Positions 10,090-19,722 of a DNA stretch of 64,000 nt are shown one piece after another; within the stretch, counting starts at the first letter, position 1, and the number at the start of each line of letters is the position of its first letter. Both the position numbers and the translations under genes were made by a program. This DNA comes from Leptospira perdikensis (GTDB lineage Bacteria > Spirochaetota > Leptospiria > Leptospirales > Leptospiraceae), in contig NZ_RQGA01000003.1 of the NCBI RefSeq assembly GCF_004769575.1, positions 930,001 to 994,000 of the forward strand, in the 5' to 3' direction. The notes beneath the pieces are model-generated. The model was not told the origin of the DNA. It did not search any database and worked only from the letters and a program-made list of their open reading frames with translations.

Positions 10090-12327
10090 GTGGGACTTCT
10101 CGATAGAGCCGAAGAAATTAAAAAAACTTCGGGTTCCTCGACTTCAAAATCTTCCTCCGGTTCTCAAGGAAAACCTTCTTTATTAAAAAAAGCAGAGTCT
10201 TTCCGTGAAGAAAAGAACTTACCAAAAAATGAATCGATTCCTGTAGCAGACACCGACTCTGAATGGTTAGATGATAGTTTCCCTGATACATTGGTAACTG
10301 AAATTGGTGAACTTCCGAGCCCTGATGGGGAAGAGGAATTTGATCTAAGTGATATTCCCGAGCTGACAGATGCAGACTTTGGTGATCTTAATGAAGAACC
10401 ATGGAATGAAGATCCTCTTCCACATTTAGAAAATGATTTGGATGATATAACTTCAGATTACGAACCTGTCTCTACAGAAGATTCAGAACCAGACGCTCTT
10501 GCGGAACCTGATTTAGATTTTGATTTACCTTCTTTTGATGAAGAACCTTCTTCCGATTTAATTGGAGAAGATACGAAACCACCAGAACCAAGTCCAGAAC
10601 CGGTTGTAGAGTCTAACCTCCCTCAAACAAACGAACCAGACTTTGGTGATGATTTAATTGATCGCGATTTTCATGATGATACAGATGTACCTGATGCACC
10701 TCTTCCTGAGGTTAATGTATTTGATGAATGGGAAAACGACGCCAAAAGGGAAGCCGCAAAACAACCATTAAGGCCAATTAAAGATGACCCTGCTCCTATA
10801 GGAGAAGATGTACTCTTCGATGATGAATCTGATTTTGGTACGGCACCGATGTCTTACCATTTGGCTTCTAAAAAACGAATTGAAAACTACCAAGCCATTT
10901 TTGAAATCACAAAAGAGATTGCCGCTTCCAAGGAATTTTCCGATTATTTTGACAACTTAGTTTATAGTTTAATTGGACAGGTTGGATGTAATTCTGTTGT
11001 GGTTCTTACTTCTACCAATCCGAAAAATCCAAAATGGGAAGCTGTTGCGGCCCAAGGAATTCAATCGAAGGATTCCTGGTATCTTTCTCCTGGTGATGAA
11101 ATTTATTCCCGCATTTCCGATTCGGAAACAGTCATCTATGCGGGTGAGTTCAAATCGTCACGATTACCTGACAGAGAATTCAGATTACTAAATGAAATGG
11201 GTTCTGAAATTCTTGTACCCATTCGACACGGTGAAAAGTGTTTTGGTGTGTTGTCTCTTGGAAAATTAATCAATGGTGAAGAATACATCACTGATGATTT
11301 GGAGTTTGCAAAAATTGTAGGAGATATCGCCGGTTCTGTTTTTGAAAGGGTATCAGAGTTTGAATTGATGAATGACGATTTAGTGCAAGCAAAAGAAGTC
11401 ATTGAAATCAATGAGTCTGTTTTGCGATTTGCTCGCGATTTTGCACGTATTCGTAAGATGGATGAGGCTTATGACCTTCTCATTGACAATATCAAAAACA
11501 AATTAGGTGTAAAACAGTTTTCCTTTTTAGTTTTAGATTCTGAAACTCGCTCCGACTATATTGTGTTTGGTTCTAATTTTATATTACCAGAAAGAGCAAA
11601 AGATTTTAGGTTAAGTAAAGACTCTGATATTGTAGGTATGGTCTCTAACGTTGCAGGTGTGTATCGTCTAGAAAATTTCAGAGAAGATGCAGAACTAAAA
11701 TCCATTTTTACAAATGATGAATTGGGGATTATGAGTGAATTCACAATTCTACCAATCATCAATTTAAATTGGCTTGTGGGTATGGTCATTGTTCATTCCA
11801 CCGGATCAACTTGGACTGATACGGCAAGAGATGTTGCGGTTACACTGCTTGAAACATCGGCACCTGTATTTGCAAATCTTCTTATCTTACAAGAAAAAGA
11901 AGCATTGTTTAGAAACCCATTCAATCCATTGGAATCCAGAATTTTAACAGAAATCGAAAAAGCATCTCAAATGAATACGGATTTTACTGTGTCCTTATTT
12001 AAGATTCAAAATGTTTCGAGGATGGTGCACTTAGTGGGAGCGGGAACATTTGCCCGTTATGCGGATGCACTCAGAAAAACCATGATGGATCATATTGGAG
12101 AATTAGATTTTTTTACACGAGTTGGGCAAGGTAAGTTTGCTATGGTTCTTCATGGGAAGGATAAAGAAGAAACCGATGTTGTGATTAAAAAAATCAAATC
12201 TTCGTTTGCTAAAAAAGAAGATGCAATCATTGGCTCTTTCCGAGCTACGTATCGAGTTTTGAACTTATCTTATCCACATGACACCAAGGACAAAAATCAA
12301 TTTTTGGAAATGGTTGAAGAAGCCTAA
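10090..12327 (+). CDS. Double-GAF protein with degenerate GGDEF domain
   Basis: This has 745 residues and starts with GTG one base after the acidic-repeat gene. The N-terminus carries two related short motifs, GLLDRAEEIKK (2-12) and SLLKKAESFREE (about 33-44), then an acidic linker to about residue 255. Two GAF-like domains follow (about 275-415 and 455-600). The last 120 residues have the layout of a GGDEF diguanylate cyclase domain, but the signature reads GQGKF (679-683), so catalysis is unlikely. It is most likely a sensory or scaffold protein that binds small ligands or partners. Coupling to the upstream acidic protein suggests one complex. Confidence 0.72.
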   Translation: MGLLDRAEEIKKTSGSSTSKSSSGSQGKPSLLKKAESFREEKNLPKNESIPVADTDSEWLDDSFPDTLVTEIGELPSPDGEEEFDLSDIPELTDADFGDLNEEPWNEDPLPHLENDLDDITSDYEPVSTEDSEPDALAEPDLDFDLPSFDEEPSSDLIGEDTKPPEPSPEPVVESNLPQTNEPDFGDDLIDRDFHDDTDVPDAPLPEVNVFDEWENDAKREAAKQPLRPIKDDPAPIGEDVLFDDESDFGTAPMSYHLASKKRIENYQAIFEITKEIAASKEFSDYFDNLVYSLIGQVGCNSVVVLTSTNPKNPKWEAVAAQGIQSKDSWYLSPGDEIYSRISDSETVIYAGEFKSSRLPDREFRLLNEMGSEILVPIRHGEKCFGVLSLGKLINGEEYITDDLEFAKIVGDIAGSVFERVSEFELMNDDLVQAKEVIEINESVLRFARDFARIRKMDEAYDLLIDNIKNKLGVKQFSFLVLDSETRSDYIVFGSNFILPERAKDFRLSKDSDIVGMVSNVAGVYRLENFREDAELKSIFTNDELGIMSEFTILPIINLNWLVGMVIVHSTGSTWTDTARDVAVTLLETSAPVFANLLILQEKEALFRNPFNPLESRILTEIEKASQMNTDFTVSLFKIQNVSRMVHLVGAGTFARYADALRKTMMDHIGELDFFTRVGQGKFAMVLHGKDKEETDVVIKKIKSSFAKKEDAIIGSFRATYRVLNLSYPHDTKDKNQFLEMVEEA

Positions 12328-12336
12328 GTAACGATT

Positions 12337-13734
12337 GTGTTATTTAATTCTATTTCGTTCCTTTCGCATTTCATAGTTTTTTATTTAATTTATTACTTTT
12401 CTTCGAATCGGATTCGAAAGTATCTACTTTTGGTATTTGGTGTTTATTTTTATTCCCAATGGAATCTGAATGCCAGTTTTCTTTTATTCATTTCGATAAT
12501 ATTTAATTATAGTTTAGCAAACTATCTATCTGATTTATCCGGGAAAAAAAGAAGAACCTTTTTTATTTTGGGGATCACCGCTAATTTAATTTACCTTGGT
12601 GTTTTTAAATATTTTCTCTTTGTATGGGAGTTGTTTTCTGATTTAAAAATTGGATTTGGGTTCCCAGGTCTGGAATGGAAACCAGAGATTCTTTTACCCG
12701 TTGGTATTTCTTTTTACACGTTCCATAACATTAGTTATTTGATAGAAGTCTACGACAAACGTATCCTTCCTTGTAAAAACTTTTTCACATTTGTCATTTA
12801 TGATTTATTTTTCCCTTTATTGTTGCTTGGTCCAATCGAAAGGCCTGGTAATCTCATCCCACAAATTGAATCAGAACAAAAAATCACAAAGGAAAATATT
12901 TGGAATGGGATTTCTCTTTTTGTTTGGGGTGTGTTTATAAAATCTACGATAGCTGATCCCTTTTCTCGGTATGTGGAAATCCAAGCCCAAGGATTTGAAT
13001 CTTTAGAACCCGGAATTTTATGGATAGTTGCCCCGGTCATAGCCTTTCAAGTGTATGCCGATTTTTTTGGTTATTCACTTTGTGCTATGGGTCTTGCCGA
13101 AATGATGGGTTTCCGTTTAATGAATAATTTCAAAAGACCATTTTTCTCCTCCAATCCGTCAGAGTTTTGGGCTAAATGGCATATTTCTCTTTCCACTTGG
13201 TTACGAGATTATGTTTATATTAAGTTAGGTGGGAATCGACATGGTTTTTTTCGAGAGAACGCAAACTTAATGGTAGTTTGGTTCCTTGCTGGGATTTGGC
13301 ATGGAGCTGGGCATGGGTTTGTGATTTGGGGTCTGTATTTAGGTCTTTGTTTGGTATTGTATCGCAGCCTAAAACATTATGGTTTTGTGAAATCTGGAAA
13401 TCTTTTCCAATCTGTCCTTGGAGTAGTTTTTACTTTCTATACTTTTTCACTCGGGCTTCTTTTGTTTCGTATCCATTCTCCCTCGGAAACAATACTTATA
13501 TTAAAAAACTTATCCCATCTTCCAAAACTTTCCTCTATTCCTCTAATGATTCTTGTGACAACCATTCCTTTGGTGGCATTTGATCTTTGGCAAGAGTGGA
13601 AAGATACAGATCGTCCTCAATTTTTTATATCTACAAAACCATTTTCGTTTCTAATTATGTTTTTCTTTTTTTTCCTTTGGTTTTCGTTATTTTCTCCTTT
13701 TGGGAAACAGGATTTTTTCTATTTCCAGTTTTAA
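12337..13734 (+). CDS. MBOAT-family membrane O-acyltransferase (AlgI/DltB-like)
   Basis: This 465-residue polytopic protein has about 10 hydrophobic segments. The MBOAT signature is clear: the amphipathic stretch NPSEFWAKWHISLSTWLRDYVYIKLGG, and GIWHGAGHGF with the catalytic-type histidine H322 in the WHG motif (another at 326). AlgI-type proteins move acyl groups across the membrane onto extracytoplasmic polysaccharides. The start is GTG at 12337. The next gene, nine bases on, encodes an exported SGNH protein, the classic partner of AlgI/DltB systems. The acceptor glycan (LPS or other) is unknown. Confidence 0.87.
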   Translation: MLFNSISFLSHFIVFYLIYYFSSNRIRKYLLLVFGVYFYSQWNLNASFLLFISIIFNYSLANYLSDLSGKKRRTFFILGITANLIYLGVFKYFLFVWELFSDLKIGFGFPGLEWKPEILLPVGISFYTFHNISYLIEVYDKRILPCKNFFTFVIYDLFFPLLLLGPIERPGNLIPQIESEQKITKENIWNGISLFVWGVFIKSTIADPFSRYVEIQAQGFESLEPGILWIVAPVIAFQVYADFFGYSLCAMGLAEMMGFRLMNNFKRPFFSSNPSEFWAKWHISLSTWLRDYVYIKLGGNRHGFFRENANLMVVWFLAGIWHGAGHGFVIWGLYLGLCLVLYRSLKHYGFVKSGNLFQSVLGVVFTFYTFSLGLLLFRIHSPSETILILKNLSHLPKLSSIPLMILVTTIPLVAFDLWQEWKDTDRPQFFISTKPFSFLIMFFFFFLWFSLFSPFGKQDFFYFQF

Positions 13735-13743
13735 TTTAAATTT

Positions 13744-14787
13744 ATGAAAACACGTTATTTTATTTCTACTTTGATATTCCTTTCACTTTTTATGCACCTC
13801 ACAATTGAATGGATCATTCCATTTTGTGAAACCACCTCTGCCTATTGGTATTTAGCGAAAGAGCGCCATTATTCTGAAAAAACAAAAGTTCTTGTGTTCG
13901 GTGATAGCCAAATTGTAAGTGGGGTCTCTCCCTCATTGGTTGCAGAGTTGGAAGGAGTGTCCTTGGAAGAAGTTTTATATCTTCCCAAACCAAGTGAACA
14001 ACCGGAAGGAATCCTAAATGAATCCTTGGAATTAATTCCTAACCTTCCTAATTTAAAAAAAATCTATGTAAACCTCTCTCCCTTAAACACAAGTAAAAAT
14101 TCGATTACGGATGCTCATAAACAATTGTTCCTTGCTTTTGGAAATTTTAATGGAAACACTATCCTCCATCCTCTTTTACGCAGAGCTTATTTTTCAAACC
14201 TAACGGATATAAGCTGGAAAGTAATTGTTGAAATTTTTCCTTATTTTGGAATTAGTTCTAATATCAATAGATATGTTTATGATAAGAGCACTCAAATGGA
14301 TCTTTCCCAAAGAAAAGAAGAGTTTCTTTCCATCAAACAAAGTATGGAGAAAGAAAAAGGGTCTTGGGTTTGGAAATCGATCGGCAATGACCCCACCCTA
14401 AATGAATCAGAAGAGTTCCCCAATTTAAATACAGCGATACTTGCAGGAAGAAGAGAACTTTCGATGTCAATTTGGTCGGAATGTTTGCAGGTTTGGGAAA
14501 AACAAAATTTAGATGTGGTTTTTCTTCGGATTCCTTTTTCACCAAAAATGGAAAAGGACATTTTACAGACTAAAGCAGATGTTGTTGGAGAGGAATTTTT
14601 AAAAACCGTTTTGGTTGGTCCTCATAGAAGTAAAGTAGTGGTTTTAGATTTTAAATCAGTGTTTTTGAATGAGTATCAGTATTTTGCGGACTTAACACAT
14701 CTCAACCAAAAAGGAAGAGATGCGTTGTCTTCGATTTTGAAAAAGAAACTATTTGATTACACCCACTCGTCGTCCGAGGGCATGTAA
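13744..14787 (+). CDS. Membrane-anchored SGNH-fold protein (DltD/DUF1574-like)
   Basis: The protein has 347 residues with a single N-terminal membrane anchor. Block I is GDS with nucleophile-type S55 (VLVFGDSQIVSG), and the C-terminal Asp-x-x-His is D316-H319 (ADLTHLNQKGRD), so a Ser-His-Asp triad is plausible. Leptospira carries several DUF1574 proteins of this build. Placed directly after an MBOAT gene, it probably completes acyl transfer to an envelope glycan, as DltD or AlgX do. Its 3' end overlaps the convergent small gene at 14749-14934 by 39 bases. Confidence 0.75.
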   Translation: MKTRYFISTLIFLSLFMHLTIEWIIPFCETTSAYWYLAKERHYSEKTKVLVFGDSQIVSGVSPSLVAELEGVSLEEVLYLPKPSEQPEGILNESLELIPNLPNLKKIYVNLSPLNTSKNSITDAHKQLFLAFGNFNGNTILHPLLRRAYFSNLTDISWKVIVEIFPYFGISSNINRYVYDKSTQMDLSQRKEEFLSIKQSMEKEKGSWVWKSIGNDPTLNESEEFPNLNTAILAGRRELSMSIWSECLQVWEKQNLDVVFLRIPFSPKMEKDILQTKADVVGEEFLKTVLVGPHRSKVVVLDFKSVFLNEYQYFADLTHLNQKGRDALSSILKKKLFDYTHSSSEGM

Positions 14788-14934
14788 GTTGATTCCCCAA
14801 CCAAGACCAAAAAATTGTTTTGGTGTTAGGATTTCCTCAGTGCTAGGATCCCAAATATCTTTTACAAATGCTTCAGCAGTGATTTCGGTTCCGTAAGGAA
14901 TTCCCCAGAAATTTTTATCTTCATTATATGACAT
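14749..14934 (-). CDS. Small DUF5808-like protein
   Basis: The protein has 61 residues. NFWGIPYG near the start and EEILTPKQFFGLGWGINLHA in the second half match the short DUF5808 pattern (a W-G-x-P opening and a PKxFGxGWxxN close). A strong GGAGG (14942-14946) seven bases before the ATG supports real translation. It ends inside the convergent SGNH gene. The function of the family is unknown. Confidence 0.65.
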   Translation of the reverse strand: MSYNEDKNFWGIPYGTEITAEAFVKDIWDPSTEEILTPKQFFGLGWGINLHALGRRVGVIK

Positions 14935-14961
14935 GAACTAACCTCCGTAATTTACCAAATC

Positions 14962-16056
14962 TTAGGATTTGGAGGATTCTACCATAGTATAAAATTCTTG
15001 AAAATGATAGGCTGAATCGTGAGGACCAGGACTTGCTTCCGGATGGTACTGGACTGCCATGACCGGTAGGCCCGTAGTTTTAAGCCCTGCAACCGTATGA
15101 TCAAAAAGATTGATTCTTGTGATTGGCATTTCACCTGAAGATTCACCTAACACATGGAAACCATGGTTTTGAGATGTGATTTCAATTTTGCCAGTCTCCT
15201 CGTTTCGAACCGGATGGTTTCCTCCACGATGACCAAACTTAAGTTTGGCTGTCTTTTTCCCAAGTGCAAGGCCTATAATTTGATGGCCTAAACAAATTCC
15301 AAAGAGTGGTTTCTTTGCATCCATAATGGCTTTTGCAGAAGCGATGGCATAATCGAGTGGGGCTGGATCCCCAGGACCATTGGAGAGAAAGTAGGCATCA
15401 AAACCATCTTTCAGTAAATCTTCCGCTTTCGTTTTTGCTGGAAAAACATGGACGTTGAATCCAGCGGAGTCGAGAAGTTTGAGAATATTACGTTTGATTC
15501 CGAAATCGTAAACTGCAAGTTTAAACTTACTAGGAGAGTGAGCACCAAATAAATATGGTTTTTCGCAAGTAACCACTTGAGCAAGGTCTTGGCCTTCCAT
15601 AGAAGGGGCGTTTTTCACTGCTTCTAAAAAAGAGTCTTCGTAAGTTTCGCTAATAAAGATTCCGCAGGACATTGCTCCTGAGTCTCGAATAATACGCGTT
15701 AGTTTTCGCGTATCAATCCCTTCAATCGCAGGCACTCCAAACCGAATTAAAAACTCGCTCAGTGTTTCTTTGGATTGGAAGTTGGATGGTCGTTTGACGT
15801 ATTCTTTTACGATCAAACCTGAAGCCTGGATCCTGTCGGATTCCATATCGTCTGGATTGATTCCATAATTCCCAATCATTGGGTAAGTGAGTGTCACGAG
15901 TTGGCCTTTGTAGGAAGGATCAGTAATGATTTCCTGATAACCTGCCATAGAGGTGTTAAAGACCACCTCACCAATCGAATTCTTATTTGCACCGAAGGAT
16001 CGGCCCTTCATGACCGTTCCGTTTGCTAAAACCAAAAAAGCCTGCATCAAATCCAT
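14962..16056 (-). CDS. carA: Carbamoyl-phosphate synthase small subunit (glutamine amidotransferase)
   Basis: CarA hydrolyses glutamine and channels ammonia to CarB for carbamoyl phosphate in arginine and pyrimidine synthesis. The N-terminal CPSase_sm domain ([12 protein letters not shown]...[14 protein letters not shown]) is followed by a class I glutaminase domain with nucleophile C255 in FGICLGHQ and the His-Glu pair in [13 protein letters not shown] use the ATG at 16056 (MDLMQAF); ATG 16047 is almost as good and a TTG at 16086 is less likely. carB is not in the window, so the two subunits are unlinked here. Confidence 0.93.
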   Translation of the reverse strand: MDLMQAFLVLANGTVMKGRSFGANKNSIGEVVFNTSMAGYQEIITDPSYKGQLVTLTYPMIGNYGINPDDMESDRIQASGLIVKEYVKRPSNFQSKETLSEFLIRFGVPAIEGIDTRKLTRIIRDSGAMSCGIFISETYEDSFLEAVKNAPSMEGQDLAQVVTCEKPYLFGAHSPSKFKLAVYDFGIKRNILKLLDSAGFNVHVFPAKTKAEDLLKDGFDAYFLSNGPGDPAPLDYAIASAKAIMDAKKPLFGICLGHQIIGLALGKKTAKLKFGHRGGNHPVRNEETGKIEITSQNHGFHVLGESSGEMPITRINLFDHTVAGLKTTGLPVMAVQYHPEASPGPHDSAYHFQEFYTMVESSKS

Positions 16057-16093
16057 TCCAAAGAATCGAGTCCTAATGACGAACAAAAATTCA

Positions 16094-16663
16094 TCAGTCT
16101 TTTACGTAATAACGTTTTATCCGGTCGTAGTGGTAGTCTCCTTCAATTTCTACGGTTTTCATTTGAGATAGGGATTCTGCCATTTCTTTTGCCAAAGAGG
16201 GCTCAATCGTTAGATACGTTCGGCGCCCGCGGACCAAATAAACAATCTGGCCCGACTCTCCATCGGCTTCGATCACTTGCCCTTGGATCCTTTTGGACTG
16301 AGGTGTTGGTGAACTCACAGAAACTTGGTATTTTTGGAAAATATGGGGTCGTCCCACACAAACCCAAACATCAGAAGTGGGGGAAAGTTGTCTGGCCTTT
16401 CCTTCAATATGCCTTTTTTCAAACGGTTGGTTGCCGAGAGCAAGCCTCATGGTATCGGCATCGCAGAAGATGATCTTTTCTCTGAGGTTTGTATGATCCA
16501 GATAACGGAATTGCGGTTCTGGACCTTTTGCATCCCAATGCACCAATTCGCCGGAAAAACGGACTACCTTTCGCTCAAGGGCAAAGAGGTCGCCTGAAAA
16601 CAGAACAAAAAGCAAGAACAATCTGCAAATAAGGAAAACTTGTTGGGAAGGCATTAGACTCAT
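16094..16663 (-). CDS. Exported protein of unknown function
   Basis: About 189 residues. A signal peptide is clear (hydrophobic [13 protein letters not shown] ending LFA, mature part [10 protein letters not shown]). The rest is soluble and mostly beta-like, with a C-terminal [21 protein letters not shown] that resembles an OB-type strand pattern, but I do not recognise a family. It lies just upstream of carA on the same strand with a 37-base gap. The frame extends to a GTG at 16684; ATG 16663 or 16654 gives a better signal peptide. No clear ribosome-binding site is visible. Confidence 0.6.
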   Translation of the reverse strand: MSLMPSQQVFLICRLFLLFVLFSGDLFALERKVVRFSGELVHWDAKGPEPQFRYLDHTNLREKIIFCDADTMRLALGNQPFEKRHIEGKARQLSPTSDVWVCVGRPHIFQKYQVSVSSPTPQSKRIQGQVIEADGESGQIVYLVRGRRTYLTIEPSLAKEMAESLSQMKTVEIEGDYHYDRIKRYYVKD

Positions 16664-16712
16664 TCGAAATACCACATTTAACACAATTTTCGTTTAGATT
16701 TAACAATTTTAT

Positions 16713-16741
16713 TTGACAAATCCTAGAAGAACGACTAGTTT
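16713..16741 (+). promoter_or_regulatory. Candidate sigma-70 promoter of ompL1
   Basis: TTGACA (16713-16718), a 17-base spacer and TAGTTT (16736-16741) precede ompL1 by about 100 bases. The -35 box is perfect and the -10 box weaker. It leaves a leader of roughly 90 bases before the AAGGAG ribosome-binding site at 16824-16829. Confidence 0.4.
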
Positions 16742-16839
16742 CATTGCAATTGTCGGTATGAACGGCTGCTCACTAGCATTCGTTTGTCCACAGGTACGAA
16801 AAAAAATTCAGGAAACACTCACTAAGGAGTAATCATCGC

Positions 16840-17766
16840 ATGCTGAAATCTCTACGTTTTGGAATGATGGGGTTCTTACTTTTGTGCTTAGCAGGTAGCT
16901 TAAGCGCACAATCAGGTCCTCGTTCTTATTTTATGATCGGTCTTGGAGCTCAATTTGACCTAGCTCAACTCGGCGGAACTATCACTAAAGATGGTCTTGA
17001 TTCCGGTAACCCTCGGGTAACTGCTTCTGGAGCACCTTACGGAACTCCTCAAAAAGCAATCTATGCAGAAAACACATTGATCAGCTTAAAGAGAACGACT
17101 GGTGGTGTTGTTGGTGCAAAAACTAGCGGAGCTATGGTTGGTGGAAACGTTAACGTAGGTTACGAAAAAGAAGGGATCTTTGGAATCAATAGCCTTTTTT
17201 GGAGAATCAACGTAAACTACACTACAAAAATCGCTGGTGGTGATACTTCTTCTACTGTAATGGGTTACAAATGGTTAGACCAAGAGTGGCACTATACTGC
17301 TTGGACTGTTCCTACTTATCTTGGTATCAAATTGTATAACGCTGCAAACGACACAGCGGTTTATATTGGTGCTGGTGTGAACTACTTTCAAGGATGGTGG
17401 GGAGTTTCTGGATCTATCAACGCTCCAGCTCTTCAAGGTTTCACAGCAGGTCTTGGTCGTGATGGTGGTCCATTGTTAGGTGCTGGTGGTGGAACACTTC
17501 TTGGTGATGCTCCAAACCCTGGAGTTTACAAAGAAAACGTACGTTTTGGTGCAAGTGGAATCGGTTTAAACTGGTTAGTTGGTGCTCAAACAAAAATCAC
17601 TGACAAAGGTCACCTTTTCTTCGAATTGGAAACTATCCTTTCCGCAGGAATGGGAGTTGGTGGAGTATCGTCAGTCGGTGGAGCTTCTGCTCTTGCTCCT
17701 TGGGTTGCATACCCAGTGGTTATCGGTGGACAAACTTACCGCGTAGGTTACAAAATCGAGATCTAA
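16840..17766 (+). CDS. ompL1: OmpL1-type outer-membrane porin
   Basis: The 308-residue precursor has a signal peptide ending LAGSLSA-Q. The mature part reads as alternating beta strands and shares the hallmark segments of leptospiral OmpL1: GTITKDGLD, the AEN-LISL-RTTGG stretch, GAMVGGN, GAGVNYFQGWW, TDKGHLFFELETI and the aromatic C-terminal end YRVGYKIEI. OmpL1 is a trimeric porin that also binds host matrix proteins in pathogenic species. It is monocistronic, with its own promoter candidate upstream and a strong terminator downstream. The loops differ from pathogen OmpL1 as I recall it, as expected for surface loops. Confidence 0.87.
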   Translation: MLKSLRFGMMGFLLLCLAGSLSAQSGPRSYFMIGLGAQFDLAQLGGTITKDGLDSGNPRVTASGAPYGTPQKAIYAENTLISLKRTTGGVVGAKTSGAMVGGNVNVGYEKEGIFGINSLFWRINVNYTTKIAGGDTSSTVMGYKWLDQEWHYTAWTVPTYLGIKLYNAANDTAVYIGAGVNYFQGWWGVSGSINAPALQGFTAGLGRDGGPLLGAGGGTLLGDAPNPGVYKENVRFGASGIGLNWLVGAQTKITDKGHLFFELETILSAGMGVGGVSSVGGASALAPWVAYPVVIGGQTYRVGYKIEI

Positions 17767-17790
17767 TCAGTTCTTAACTGAAAGATCTAA

Positions 17791-17824
17791 AAGCCGGTGT
17801 TGGATTCCAACTCCGGCTTTTTTT
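17791..17824 (+). terminator. Rho-independent terminator of ompL1
   Basis: AAGCCGG-T-GTTGG, a three-base loop and CCAAC-T-CCGGCTT form a 12-pair stem with one T-T mismatch, followed by a run of T. It begins 25 bases after the ompL1 stop. Confidence 0.9.
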
Positions 17825-17886
17825 ATGCCCGGACAAAATTTGAAACTTACAGGTTTTTTAATAAAAGTGAATGTCTAAGAGGATCA

Positions 17887-18183
17887 TCAATCCATCAGTT
17901 TGGTAATAAAATCTTTATCTCTTGTGGTCAATGAATGGGTCTCATGCGTAAAAAGTTTGAGTCGTACTTTGTTGTAGGTGTTCCAAATTTCGGCATGGTG
18001 GTCGAGGGCCTCAGAGACTAAGGCTAATTTGGCAATCAAGCCAAAGGCATCTTTGAAGTTTCGGAATTCTTTGTAAAAAATAAAAAAGGAAAGATTCCCT
18101 TCTGTTTCTAATTTCCAATCCCCATAAGTTTGTAAGAGGGTGTCTATTTCGGATTTCGTAAGGTTTTTGGGAATTTCTCTCAT
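17887..18183 (-). CDS. Pterin-4a-carbinolamine dehydratase
   Basis: This 98-residue protein matches the small PCD/DCoH family, which dehydrates 4a-hydroxytetrahydrobiopterin after aromatic amino-acid hydroxylation. The active-site pattern is EALDHHAEIWNTYNKV with H62-H63, then H80 and D89 at the expected spacing. The usual HHP is HHA here, a mild deviation. It starts in an ATGA overlap with the upstream EamA transporter. No aromatic hydroxylase is nearby, so the partner is unknown. Confidence 0.85.
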   Translation of the reverse strand: MREIPKNLTKSEIDTLLQTYGDWKLETEGNLSFFIFYKEFRNFKDAFGLIAKLALVSEALDHHAEIWNTYNKVRLKLFTHETHSLTTRDKDFITKLMD

Positions 18184-19067
18184 GGTTTAAGCCTTCGTTT
18201 GTGGAATACAATCAAATACAATCCGAATAGAATGAGGGCCGCCCCTAAAAGTTTTTGACTATCAATAGGTTCTTTCATAAACAGAATCCCAACAAACATT
18301 AAAAAGATGGGTTCGATAAGAAGGGTTGCGTTTAGTTTACTAATTGGTAAATAGTTATGTGCTTCGAAGTAAAATGCCCTTCCTAAAAAATATCCAAGTA
18401 GTGAGAATAAACCAAGGACGATTATAATTGAAAATTCGGGAATATGAAATGAACCAATGTAAAAAGAGTATAAAAAGAAAAACAAACTCAATAACAAAAG
18501 GCGTAAATAAGCGTATTCTAAACCTAAAATTTCAGGAACGTATTTTTTGATCATATAACTTTGAATCGCAAATAGAAAAGCACTACATAAAATACAAAAT
18601 GCAGAAACAACTTTGATTTGTCCTTCTAATGTGGAGATCATATAGATTCCGATAATTGCAATGGCGATCCCAAAAACTTCGGTTTTTTTTAATCGTTCTC
18701 CTAGAAAAAAAACACCGAGTAACACATTATATAAAACGGTTGTTTTGATCAGGATGGCCGCAGGACCCAAATCCGTTTGTTTCAGTGCATAATAATACAA
18801 AACAATACCAACGGCATTAGAGATAGTTCCTAGTGTAAGAATAATTCCATCTCGCCTGATGGTTGTTATTACCTTTAATCTTCTTTTTTCAGAAAACAAA
18901 AAATAAGGAGTGACTACCAAAAAAGAAAACCCAACTCCGAAGAGTGCTGCAATTTCTGGTTCCGTGTTGTAGTTTCGAAAAATTTCTTTAAAACCGATGA
19001 CTTCTAAAGCAAAGAACACCCCGGTTAAAAATACAAAGAAATATCCTTTTTTTTCATTACCAGTCAA
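18180..19067 (-). CDS. EamA-family (DMT) transporter
   Basis: This 295-residue, roughly ten-helix protein has the duplicated EamA half-repeat ([25 protein letters not shown] in the first half, [24 protein letters not shown] in the second), typical of drug/metabolite exporters. The substrate cannot be told from sequence. It starts with TTG at 19067 inside the end of ung (11-base overlap) and is followed by the pterin dehydratase in an ATGA overlap, so these genes form one transcript. Confidence 0.8.
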   Translation of the reverse strand: MTGNEKKGYFFVFLTGVFFALEVIGFKEIFRNYNTEPEIAALFGVGFSFLVVTPYFLFSEKRRLKVITTIRRDGIILTLGTISNAVGIVLYYYALKQTDLGPAAILIKTTVLYNVLLGVFFLGERLKKTEVFGIAIAIIGIYMISTLEGQIKVVSAFCILCSAFLFAIQSYMIKKYVPEILGLEYAYLRLLLLSLFFFLYSFYIGSFHIPEFSIIIVLGLFSLLGYFLGRAFYFEAHNYLPISKLNATLLIEPIFLMFVGILFMKEPIDSQKLLGAALILFGLYLIVFHKRRLKP

Positions 19068-19722
19068 TGGGTTCTTTTCCTTGGGAAATTAAGTATTCGT
19101 TGGTTTTCGAAAAATGTTTGTTCCCTAAAAATCCTCTGTAGGCAGAAAGGGGGGATGGATGAGCAGACTTTAAAATGAAATGTTTGTTTGGTGGGATTAA
19201 CATTTCTTTTTTCTGTGCAAAAGCACCCCATAATAAAAAGACGATATTTGACTTTTTTTCTGCCAGAATTTTTATCGCGGCATCGGTAAATTCTTCCCAC
19301 CCTCTGTTTTGGTGAGAACCTGCTTTGTCTTTTTGTACAGTAAGAGTGGCATTGAGAAGAAGCACTCCTTGGTTTGCTAAACGAGTTAAGTCTCCTGATT
19401 TTGGAGTAGGTTTTTGTAAGTCTTCTCCAATTTCTTTAAATATGTTTTGTAAAGAAGGAGGAAAAGGAACACCATCATTCACAGAAAAACAAAGGCCATG
19501 AGCCTGGCCTGGGCCATGGTATGGATCTTGGCCGAGAATCACTACCTTAACTTTCTCAAAAGGACAAGAGTCAAAAGCATTAAAAATTAATTTTGCCGGT
19601 GGGAATACAACCTTAGATTTGTATTCCTCTCTGATCCATTCTCTTAACGCAGAAAAATAAGGTTTTTCAAATTCTGATTGTAAAACTTCTTTCCATCCAG
19701 ATTCAATTTGTACGTCTTTCAA
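19057..19722 (-). CDS. ung: Uracil-DNA glycosylase
   Basis: Family 1 UDG removes uracil from DNA at the start of base excision repair. The water-activating motif is GQDPYHG with D66, and the HPSPLS loop ([13 protein letters not shown]) is intact. I chose TTG at 19722 because GGAGGGGAG lies just upstream, giving 221 residues, the normal length. The longer open frame from 19779 adds residues antisense to nothing conserved. It overlaps the end of the upstream methyltransferase gene by 20 bases. Confidence 0.94.
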   Translation of the reverse strand: MKDVQIESGWKEVLQSEFEKPYFSALREWIREEYKSKVVFPPAKLIFNAFDSCPFEKVKVVILGQDPYHGPGQAHGLCFSVNDGVPFPPSLQNIFKEIGEDLQKPTPKSGDLTRLANQGVLLLNATLTVQKDKAGSHQNRGWEEFTDAAIKILAEKKSNIVFLLWGAFAQKKEMLIPPNKHFILKSAHPSPLSAYRGFLGNKHFSKTNEYLISQGKEPIDW

